Source: JARRNJ01 sp037385045 | GTDB taxonomy: Bacteria > Pseudomonadota > Gammaproteobacteria > JASBUN01 | Length of the DNA: 11,522 bases | Assembly (NCBI GenBank): GCA_037385045.1 | Contig: JARRNJ010000075.1 | Location: forward strand, 1-11,522 | Direction of reading: 5' to 3' | Shown here: in pieces, positions 5,847 to 11,522 of the stretch | How the letters are laid out: each line of letters begins with the position of its first letter | Position numbering within the stretch: the stretch's first letter is position 1 | Notes under the pieces: model-generated | Seen by the model: the letters and a program-made list of their open reading frames with translations, nothing else | Told to the model about the DNA's origin: nothing | Databases searched by the model: none | Translations under genes and position numbers: made by a program

Positions 5847-6803
5847 ATGGAACTCATTCGCGGTTTGCACAATCTGCGTGCCCGCCACCGTGGCTGCGTG
5901 GCCACCATCGGCAACTTCGACGGCATCCATCTCGGCCACCAGGCGGTGCTCGGGCAGTTGGCGCAGCAGGCCGGCGAATTGGGGGTACCGTCACTGGTGG
6001 TGACGTTCGAGCCCCAACCGCAGGAGTTCTTCGCCCCTGAGAGCGCGCCGCCGCGGCTGACCCGGCTACGGGAAAAGCTCATCGCATTGCGCCGCTATGC
6101 CGTCGACCGGGTGCTGTGCGTGCGCTTCAACCGCGAGTTCGCCGCCATGTCCGCGGAGACGTTCATCCAGCGGGTGTTGGTGGACCAGCTCGACGTGCGC
6201 TACCTGGTGGTCGGCGACGATTTTCGCTTCGGGCGCGAGCGGGCGGGGAATTTTGCCATGCTCCAGGAAGCCGGCGCCCGCCATGGCTTTCCGGTGGTCA
6301 ACATGCACACTTTCATGGTGGACGGCGAGCGGGTCAGCAGCACGCGCATCCGCACGGCCCTGGCCGCGGGCGATCTGGATACCGCGGCGAAGCTGCTGGG
6401 CCGTGACTATCGCATGTGGGGCCGGGTCGCCCATGGCGACAAGCGCGGTCGTGGAATCGGTTTTCCCACCGCCAACATTCATCTGCATCGGCGCGCGACG
6501 CCGGTGCAGGGCGTGTTCGCGGTGGAAATGTTCGGCATCGAAGGCGAGCCGGTGCCCGGTGTCGCCAACGTCGGTATCCGGCCCACCGTCGGCGGGACGC
6601 GCACGCTGCTGGAAGTGCATCTGTTCGACTTCGACCAGAATATTTACGGGCGTTATGTCAGCGTGGATTTTGTGCACAAGATTCGTGACGAGCGGCGCTT
6701 CGATTCCTTCGACGAGTTGAAACGCCAGATCCACCGGGACGCCGATGCCGCACGCGCCTTCTTTGCGACCCGGAACAGCGACCCCGGTTCGGCGGAAGGG
6801 TGA
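5847..6803 (+). CDS. ribF: Bifunctional riboflavin kinase / FMN adenylyltransferase
   Basis: RibF phosphorylates riboflavin to FMN and then adenylates FMN to FAD. The 318-aa protein (E. coli 313) has the nucleotidyltransferase domain first, with GNFDGIHLGH (22-31, the adenylyl-transfer motif), GDDFRFGRER, and SSTRIR (164-169). The riboflavin kinase domain follows, with GIGFPTAN (203-210; Thr208 and Asn210 are the expected nucleotide/metal ligands), PGVANVGIRPTVGG and LLEVHLFDFDQNIYG (Glu256 as likely catalytic base). ATG 5847 gives the family N-terminus MELIRGLHNL; only a weak GGA precedes it, so the Shine-Dalgarno is poor. It is the first gene of the ribF-ileS-lspA-fkpB-ispH series, as in E. 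coli. A 90-bp spacer leads to ileS. Confidence 0.96.
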   Translation: MELIRGLHNLRARHRGCVATIGNFDGIHLGHQAVLGQLAQQAGELGVPSLVVTFEPQPQEFFAPESAPPRLTRLREKLIALRRYAVDRVLCVRFNREFAAMSAETFIQRVLVDQLDVRYLVVGDDFRFGRERAGNFAMLQEAGARHGFPVVNMHTFMVDGERVSSTRIRTALAAGDLDTAAKLLGRDYRMWGRVAHGDKRGRGIGFPTANIHLHRRATPVQGVFAVEMFGIEGEPVPGVANVGIRPTVGGTRTLLEVHLFDFDQNIYGRYVSVDFVHKIRDERRFDSFDELKRQIHRDADAARAFFATRNSDPGSAEG

Positions 6804-6893
6804 GCAGGCCGGCGGGCGGCATGGTCCTGCGGCGGTCCGCGCGGCGCGGCCAGCGCCGTCCAACCCAACAGTGACAGTGATCGAGAGACATTT

Positions 6894-9737
6894 GTGGCGG
6901 ACTACAAAGACACCTTGAACCTTCCCAAGACCGCGTTCCCCATGAAAGCGAACCTGGCCAATCGTGAGCCGGCGATGCTCGAACGGTGGCGGGACATGGA
7001 TCTGTACGGCAAGCTGCGGGCCGCGGCCGAGGGCCGCCCCAAGTTCGTGCTCCACGACGGGCCCCCGTACGCCAACGGCGAGATCCATATCGGCCATGCG
7101 GTGAACAAGGTGTTGAAGGATGTGATCGTAAAATCGCGCGGGCTGGCCGGCTTCGATGCGCCCTACGTGCCCGGTTGGGACTGTCACGGATTGCCCATCG
7201 AACTGAACGTGGAGAAGAAGGTCGGCAAGGCCGGTGTCAAAGTGGATGCGCGCACGTTCCGCAAGGCCTGCCGCGACTACGCAGCCAAGCAGGTGGACGG
7301 CCAGCGCAAGGATTTCAAGCGGCTCGGGGTCATCGGCGACTGGGATAATCCCTATCTGACCATGGACTACCGCTTCGAGGCCAACATCGTGCGGGCCCTG
7401 GGGCGGATCATCGACAACGGCCACGTGCATCAGGGGTACAAGCCCGTGCACTGGTGTATCGACTGCGGTTCGGCCCTGGCGGAAGCCGAGGTGGAATACC
7501 GGGACCACACGTCACCGGCCATTGACGTGCGTTTCGAGGTGTTGGATCCGGAAGCGCTGCTGGCGCGCTGCGATCATGTCGAAGGCGCCGAGGGCCGCGG
7601 GCCGATTTCGGTGGTCATCTGGACCACCACACCGTGGACGCTGCCGGCCAATCAGGCGGTGGCGCTGAATCCGGAACTGGACTACGTGGTGGTCCAGTGC
7701 GACGGCGTGGGCGAGCACGGGGCCGAGCGCCTGGTCCTGGCCGACGCGCTGATGAAGGATGCCATGCTGCGCTACGAGGTGGATCAGTACCAGGTGGTGG
7801 CTTACTGCAAGGGTGCCGATCTGGAAGGGTTGAAGCTGCAGCATCCATTCTATGATCGCGAGGTGCCGATCATTCTGGGCGGCCACGTCACCATCGAGGC
7901 CGGCACCGGGGCGGTGCACACGGCCCCCGGTCATGGGCAGGACGACTACGTGGTGGGCTCGCGCTACGACCTGCCGGTGGACAATCCGGTGGGTGGCAAC
8001 GGCTGCTTTCTGCCCGATACCGAGCTGTTCGCCGGGGAGCACGTGCTCGGCGCCAACGACCACGTACTGGAGGTGCTCAAGGCGCACGGCAAGCTGGTGC
8101 ACGACGAGTCGATCCGGCACAGCTATCCGCACTGCTGGCGTCACAAGACGCCGATCATCTTCCGCGCCACCCGCCAGTGGTTCATCAGCATGGAGCAGGC
8201 CGGATTGCGTCCGAAGGCCATGGAAGAGATCGAAAGGGTTCAGTGGATGCCCGACTGGGGCCGGGCCCGCATCGAGGGTATGGTCAACAACCGCCCCGAC
8301 TGGTGCATTTCCCGCCAGCGCACCTGGGGGGTGCCGATTGCTTTGTTCGTGGACCGGCGCACGGGTGAGTTGCATCCGCGCACGCCGGAACTGATCGAGC
8401 AGGTGGCGCAACGGATCGAGCAGGAAGGTATCGATGCCTGGTTCGAGCTGGATCCGGCCGACCTGCTTGGCGCCGAGGCCGAGCATTTCGACAAAGTGTC
8501 CGACACCCTCGACGTCTGGTTCGACTCCGGGGTTACCCATTACGCGGTGCTGGATCGACGTGACGTCCTGGGATTTCCGGCGGACCTGTATCTGGAGGGT
8601 TCGGATCAGCATCGCGGCTGGTTCCAGTCGTCGCTGCTCACTTCGGTGGCCATGCGCTCGAAAGCGCCCTATCGCGGCGTGCTCACCCACGGTTTCACCG
8701 TCGACGCCAAGGGCATGAAGATGTCCAAGTCGCGGGGCAACGTGGTGGCACCGCAGAAGGTCGTCAATACCCTCGGCGCGGATATTCTGCGGTTGTGGGT
8801 GGCGGCCACCGACTACCGCGGCGAGATATCGGTATCCGACGAGATCCTCAAGCGGATCGCCGATTCCTACCGCCGAATGCGCAACACCGTACGGTTCCTG
8901 CTGGCGAACCTGAGCGGCTTCGATCCGGCCAAGGACCTGCTGGCGCCGAAGCAGATGCTGGCGCTCGACCGCTGGGCAGTGGACCGGGCGCGGCGCCTGC
9001 AGGAACAGCTGGTGGCCGCCTACGACGGCTACCAGTTTCATCAGATCTATCAGAAGGTGCACAATTTCTGCGCTGTGGATCTGGGCGGCTTTTATCTCGA
9101 CATTATCAAGGATCGGCAGTACACCACCCAACCCGACAGCATCGCCCGGCGTTCGACCCAGACCGCCATGTACCGCATTGTCGAGGCCATGGTGCGTTGG
9201 TTGGCGCCCATCGTGAGCTTTACCGCCGAGGAGATCTGGCAGCACATGCCCGGCGACCGCGGAGTGTCAGTGTTCATGGAACAGTGGTACGAGGGGTTGT
9301 TCGCGCTCGACGAACAGACCCCCATGAACAGCGTCTTCTGGGGCCAGGTCATCGAAGTGCGCGAGGCGGTCAGCAAGGAACTGGAACGGCTGCGTGTTGC
9401 CGGCGGCATCGGCGCGTCGCTGGATGCGGAAGTGGACCTGTATTGCGGCCAGGAGTTGTATACGCAACTGATGCGCCTCGAGGACGAACTGCGGTTCGTA
9501 TTGATCACCTCCGAGGCACGGGTGCACCGGGACTACGACAAAACCGATGACGCCGTGCACTTCACACTCAGCAGCAATGACGAGGTGTGGGTGGTGGTGT
9601 CGCCGTCGGAACACGAAAAGTGCGTACGCTGCTGGCATCACCGCGCCGACGTGGGCGCCAATGCCGAACATCCGGAATTGTGCGGCCGGTGCGTGGAGAA
9701 CGTGGCCGGCAGCGGAGAGCAGCGGCGGTTCGCTTAG
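6894..9737 (+). CDS. ileS: Isoleucine-tRNA ligase
   Basis: IleRS charges tRNA-Ile with isoleucine and edits misactivated valine. The 947-aa product (E. coli 938) is full length. It has the class I HIGH motif at 65-68 (ANGEIHIGH), the CP1 editing region with WTTTPWTLPANQA and HTAPGHGQDDY, then CISRQRTWGVPI and DVWFDSG, and KMSKS at 609-613. The anticodon-binding domain and a C-terminal zinc finger with Cys910, Cys913, Cys930 and Cys933 complete it, typical of the bacterial type that is sensitive to mupirocin. The start is GTG 6894, giving MADYKDTLNLPKTAFPM, which aligns with E. coli MSDYKSTLNLP; only a weak GAGA precedes it. In E. coli lspA begins at the last base of ileS. Here 440 bp of repeats intervene. 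Confidence 0.97.
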   Translation: MADYKDTLNLPKTAFPMKANLANREPAMLERWRDMDLYGKLRAAAEGRPKFVLHDGPPYANGEIHIGHAVNKVLKDVIVKSRGLAGFDAPYVPGWDCHGLPIELNVEKKVGKAGVKVDARTFRKACRDYAAKQVDGQRKDFKRLGVIGDWDNPYLTMDYRFEANIVRALGRIIDNGHVHQGYKPVHWCIDCGSALAEAEVEYRDHTSPAIDVRFEVLDPEALLARCDHVEGAEGRGPISVVIWTTTPWTLPANQAVALNPELDYVVVQCDGVGEHGAERLVLADALMKDAMLRYEVDQYQVVAYCKGADLEGLKLQHPFYDREVPIILGGHVTIEAGTGAVHTAPGHGQDDYVVGSRYDLPVDNPVGGNGCFLPDTELFAGEHVLGANDHVLEVLKAHGKLVHDESIRHSYPHCWRHKTPIIFRATRQWFISMEQAGLRPKAMEEIERVQWMPDWGRARIEGMVNNRPDWCISRQRTWGVPIALFVDRRTGELHPRTPELIEQVAQRIEQEGIDAWFELDPADLLGAEAEHFDKVSDTLDVWFDSGVTHYAVLDRRDVLGFPADLYLEGSDQHRGWFQSSLLTSVAMRSKAPYRGVLTHGFTVDAKGMKMSKSRGNVVAPQKVVNTLGADILRLWVAATDYRGEISVSDEILKRIADSYRRMRNTVRFLLANLSGFDPAKDLLAPKQMLALDRWAVDRARRLQEQLVAAYDGYQFHQIYQKVHNFCAVDLGGFYLDIIKDRQYTTQPDSIARRSTQTAMYRIVEAMVRWLAPIVSFTAEEIWQHMPGDRGVSVFMEQWYEGLFALDEQTPMNSVFWGQVIEVREAVSKELERLRVAGGIGASLDAEVDLYCGQELYTQLMRLEDELRFVLITSEARVHRDYDKTDDAVHFTLSSNDEVWVVVSPSEHEKCVRCWHHRADVGANAEHPELCGRCVENVAGSGEQRRFA

Positions 9738-9762
9738 GCAGGAACGCAGTGGACAGTCGACA

Positions 9763-9783
9763 GTAAGGTTGGGTGTTATTCAG
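9763..9783. repeat. 21-bp direct repeat, left copy
   Basis: It starts GTAAGGTTGGGTG and ends TTATTCAG. The right copy, at 10098-10118, differs at one position. The two copies are 335 bp apart and bracket both REP composites. Confidence 0.8.
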
Positions 9784-9788
9784 AGCAG

Positions 9789-9864
9789 GTAGCCCGGATG
9801 AAGCAAAGCGCAATCCGGGGCGTTTTATCCCGTCCCGGATTTCGTTTCACTGCATCCGGGCTAC
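9789..9864. repeat. Complete BIME-like element
   Basis: Two inverted REP units lie head out. The left is GTAG (9789-9792), CCCGGAT (9793-9799), a 13-nt loop and ATCCGGG (9813-9819). The right is CCCGGAT (9834-9840), a 13-nt loop, ATCCGGG (9854-9860) and CTAC (9861-9864). The outer arms also pair with each other over 11 bp (GTAGCCCGGAT/ATCCGGGCTAC). This is the best-preserved copy in the window. Confidence 0.85.
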
Positions 9865-9895
9865 AGGTGCTACAGGTGCCCTCGGGCAAGCCGGC

Positions 9896-9924
9896 GTAGG
9901 GTGCGTCAGCGAAGCGACGCACCG
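9896..9924 (+). repeat. GTAG-type REP hairpin, GGTGCG family
   Basis: GTAG (9896-9899), then GGTGCGTC (9900-9907) pairing perfectly with GACGCACC (9916-9923) around the loop AGCGAAGC. The 29 bp are identical to the copy at 10070-10098. Confidence 0.85.
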
Positions 9925-9969
9925 GAAGTTGCGAGGTGTCTGATGGACCGTGGACAGGTGACAGAGCAG

Positions 9970-10027
9970 GTAGCCCGGATGAAGCAAAGCGCAATCCGGG
10001 GTGTTTTGTCCCGTCCCGGATTTCGTT
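9970..10027. repeat. Truncated BIME-like element
   Basis: This copy matches the element at 9789 closely through the left unit (GTAG 9970-9973, CCCGGAT 9974-9980, ATCCGGG 9994-10000) and into the right unit (CCCGGAT 10015-10021, then TTCGTT). After 10027 the sequence departs, so the right ATCCGGG-CTAC end is missing and is replaced by GGTGCGTCGG-type sequence. It appears chimeric. Confidence 0.8.
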
Positions 10028-10069
10028 GCGGTGCGTCGGGGCTGCCGATGCTTGGTGCGCCGACGGGGC

Positions 10070-10098
10070 GTAGGGTGCGTCAGCGAAGCGACGCACCG
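10070..10098 (+). repeat. GTAG-type REP hairpin, GGTGCG family
   Basis: GTAG (10070-10073), GGTGCGTC (10074-10081) and GACGCACC (10090-10097) around the loop AGCGAAGC. It is identical over 29 bp to the copy at 9896-9924. Confidence 0.85.
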
Positions 10099-10118
10099 TA
10101 AGGTTGGGTCTTATTCAG
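10098..10118. repeat. 21-bp direct repeat, right copy
   Basis: It matches 9763-9783 at 20 of 21 positions (C in place of G at the 13th base). It begins at the last base of the preceding REP hairpin and marks the right edge of the duplicated block. Confidence 0.8.
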
Positions 10119-10177
10119 CAGGCAACAGGGTAGGACGCGCCTCGCCGGCGCTTGAAACGTGAATTGGAGCATGGTGG

Positions 10178-10651
10178 ATGTTGAAATGGCTGTGGTTGTC
10201 GGTCCTGGTGGTGGTGCTGGATCAGGTCAGCAAAGCGCTGGCTTCCGCGCACCTCCACTACCATCAGCCCGTGGACGTGCTGCCGATGTTCAATTTGACC
10301 TTGTCCTACAACACCGGCGCCGCGTTCAGTTTTCTCGGTGACGCCGGCGGTTGGCAGCGCTGGTTGTTCGTGGGTCTGGCCGTGGTCGTCAGCGTAGTGC
10401 TGGTGTTGTGGCTGAAACGGTTGACCCGGCGCGAGGTCTGGATCGCTTCATCGCTGGCCCTGATCGTAGGCGGTGCGGTCGGCAACGTCATCGACCGGGT
10501 GCGGCTGGGTTACGTAGTGGACTTTCTCGACGTCTACTATCGCAGCTGGCACTGGCCGACCTTCAACATTGCCGATTCGGCCATTACCGTGGGCGTCACC
10601 ATATTGATTCTGGATGGTCTGCTGGGCCGCTCATCCAGCCGGACGGAGTGA
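10178..10651 (+). CDS. lspA: Lipoprotein signal peptidase (signal peptidase II)
   Basis: LspA is an inner-membrane aspartyl protease that removes the signal peptide of prolipoproteins after lipid modification of the cysteine. The 157-aa product (E. coli 164) has four membrane helices: about 5-22, 61-79, 88-105 and 130-148. Conserved motifs are LDQVSK, YNTGAAFSFL, GGAVGNVIDR with catalytic Asp106, and FNIADSAI with catalytic Asp133. The spacing of 27 residues matches E. coli. ATG 10178 is preceded by GGAG (10166-10169) at 8 nt, and an in-frame TGA at 10160 rules out a longer form. Other nearby ATGs are out of frame. It lies 440 bp after ileS, across the repeat block, and 30 bp before fkpB. Confidence 0.95.
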   Translation: MLKWLWLSVLVVVLDQVSKALASAHLHYHQPVDVLPMFNLTLSYNTGAAFSFLGDAGGWQRWLFVGLAVVVSVVLVLWLKRLTRREVWIASSLALIVGGAVGNVIDRVRLGYVVDFLDVYYRSWHWPTFNIADSAITVGVTILILDGLLGRSSSRTE

Positions 10652-10681
10652 GCCGGTGTTGTCGCTTCGGGAGCAGCGGGT

Positions 10682-11152
10682 GTGAACACGAATGACGATC
10701 AAGCGCTGGCGATCGAGCCCGGCAGCGAGGTGGAGCTGCTGTTCAGCATCACGCTGGAGGATGGAACCGTTGCCGACAGCACCGAGGACGGCGAACCGCT
10801 GCGCTTCGTCATGGGCGACGGCACCCTGATCCAGGGGCTGGAACTGGCGCTCTACGGTCTCAAGGCCGGCGACCGCCAGAGCCTGACCATTGGCCCGGAG
10901 ACGGCGTTCGGCTTCCGCGACGACGAAGCGGTCCGGGATCTGCCGCGCGGCGATTTCCCGCCGGACATGCAGCTCTCCCCTGGCCTGATCATCGGTTTCA
11001 CCACCCCCGCCGGCGACGAAGTGCCCGGCGCGGTGTTGGAAGTCGGCGGCGAATGGGTGAAAATGGACTTCAATCATCCCCTGGCCGGCCACGAGATCCG
11101 TTTCGATGTGGAGATCGTGGCGGTGCGGCCGCCTCAACCCGACCCTCACTAG
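10682..11152 (+). CDS. fkpB: FKBP-type peptidyl-prolyl isomerase (SlpA)
   Basis: FkpB/SlpA is a cytoplasmic FKBP-fold prolyl isomerase with an inserted chaperone flap, similar to SlyD. The 156-aa product (E. coli 149) shows VELLFSITLEDGTVADST at about 17-34, GDGTLIQGLELALYGLKAGD, PETAFGFRD, the insert domain around DLPRGDFPPDM and PGAVLEVGG, and the typical VKMDFNHPLAGHEIRFDVEI end. It lacks the His-rich metal tail of SlyD. The start is GTG 10682, preceded by GGGAG (10669-10673) at 8 nt. The only nearby ATG (10692) is out of frame. It sits 30 bp after lspA and 79 bp before ispH, the same order as in E. coli. Its cellular clients are not well defined. Confidence 0.93.
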   Translation: MNTNDDQALAIEPGSEVELLFSITLEDGTVADSTEDGEPLRFVMGDGTLIQGLELALYGLKAGDRQSLTIGPETAFGFRDDEAVRDLPRGDFPPDMQLSPGLIIGFTTPAGDEVPGAVLEVGGEWVKMDFNHPLAGHEIRFDVEIVAVRPPQPDPH

Positions 11153-11231
11153 GGTAGGGGCGCGACCGGGGTCTGCACCCGCTACTGAACGGCCAGCCAC
11201 TCAGCCTCCGGCTGCGCGAGGAACAGCAATC

Positions 11232-11522
11232 ATGCGCGTCATATTGGCCAGCCCCCGCGGTTTCTGCGCTGGCGTCGACCGGGCCATCGAAATCGTCGAG
11301 CGCGCGCTCGAGGTGTTTGGTGCCCCCATCTATGTCCGGCACGAGGTAGTCCACAATACTTTTGTTGTTGAAAATCTTCGCGCCAAGGGTGCCCGGTTCG
11401 TCGATGAACTGAGCGACGTGCCCGACGGCGCAACGGTGATCTTCAGCGCCCACGGCGTGTCCCAGCAGGTGCGCCGGGAGGCAAAGCGCCGCGGCCTCAA
11501 GGTGTTCGATGCCACCTGTCCG
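11232..11522 (+). CDS. ispH: 4-hydroxy-3-methylbut-2-enyl diphosphate reductase, N-terminal part
   Basis: IspH (LytB) is an iron-sulfur enzyme that reduces HMBPP to IPP and DMAPP, the last step of the MEP isoprenoid pathway. Only the first 97 codons are present and the gene continues past the right edge. The visible part aligns closely with E. coli: ASPRGFCAGVDRA with cluster ligand Cys12, YVRHEVVHN with His41, FSAHGVSQ with substrate-binding His74, and FDATCP with cluster ligand Cys96 at the last complete codons. The third cluster cysteine would lie beyond the window. ATG 11232 is supported by GAGG (11218-11221) at 10 nt and by the family N-terminus. It is the last gene seen of the ribF-ileS-lspA-fkpB-ispH series. 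Confidence 0.95.
   Translation, partial: MRVILASPRGFCAGVDRAIEIVERALEVFGAPIYVRHEVVHNTFVVENLRAKGARFVDELSDVPDGATVIFSAHGVSQQVRREAKRRGLKVFDATCP

Larger units (their letters stand above)
9738..10177. other. ileS-lspA repeat block
   Basis: This 440-bp gap holds no credible gene. It consists of two successive REP composites. Each has a CCCGGAT-family unit (9789-9864; 9970-10027) followed by a GGTGCG-family hairpin (9896-9924; 10070-10098), and 21-bp direct repeats flank the pair (9763-9783; 10098-10118). A GGACAG/GACAG short repeat lies before each composite (9751-9763; 9951-9964). No intrinsic terminator with a T-tract and no clear lspA promoter is visible, so lspA may still be read from ileS through these hairpins. 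Confidence 0.75.

Noticed and set aside
2306..9245. Long minus-strand open frames over proB (2306-3475), murJ (4069-5793), ribF (6066-7508) and ileS (7512-9245)
   Set aside because: They are mirror frames of clearly conserved plus-strand genes in high-GC DNA, rich in Gln, His, Arg and Gly, with no recognisable domain.
9781..10098. CRISPR-like or tandem-spacer array
   Set aside because: There are only two units, built from strongly palindromic REP elements of two kinds, with no regular spacers and no cas genes.
11154..11185. Another GTAG...CTAC REP element between fkpB and ispH
   Set aside because: GTAGGGG and CCCGCTAC pair only over about 7 bp with a bulge, and the inner sequence does not match the other families. 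It may be a decayed copy, but support is too weak to list.

Overview
This window is a high-GC stretch of conserved bacterial housekeeping genes. The protein sequences and gene order (rplU-rpmA-obgE-proB, then rpsT divergent from murJ-ribF-ileS-lspA-fkpB-ispH) point to a gammaproteobacterium. A purple-sulfur or sulfur-oxidising type (Chromatiales/Ectothiorhodospira-like) is my guess from GC content and repeat style; nothing in the window proves it. Ten genes are complete. The eleventh, ispH, runs off the right edge after 97 codons.

Layout: (1) 54-794 is a ribosomal-protein unit, with a good sigma70-type promoter, rplU (L21), rpmA (L27) and a strong intrinsic terminator. (2) 795-1927 is obgE, preceded by a purine/pyrimidine-rich inverted repeat and lacking a visible Shine-Dalgarno. 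(3) 1928-2335 is a 408-bp gap packed with small palindromic repeats. (4) 2336-3460 is proB. (5) 3461-3737 is a convergent gap with two more palindromes and the rpsT terminator. (6) 3738-4004 is rpsT on the minus strand, with a TTG start. (7) 4005-4224 is a divergent promoter region. (8) 4225-5778 is murJ. (9) 5787-5814 is a near-consensus promoter, followed by ribF, ileS, lspA, fkpB and ispH, the classic enterobacterial operon order. A 440-bp repeat block (9738-10177) separates ileS from lspA; in E. coli those two genes touch.

The genes serve basic growth: ribosome parts and assembly (L21, L27, Obg, S20), isoleucyl-tRNA charging, the first step of proline synthesis, FMN/FAD synthesis, lipid II flipping for peptidoglycan, lipoprotein signal-peptide cleavage, a peptidyl-prolyl isomerase, and the last step of the MEP isoprenoid pathway.

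I found no novel gene system. The most interesting content is in the gaps. Several families of short palindromes share a GTAG head next to the hairpin (CTAC when inverted), which is the signature of REP sequences mobilised by RAYT-type transposases. Some are arranged as BIME-like inverted pairs, and one composite REP block is duplicated with a period of about 180 bp between ileS and lspA.
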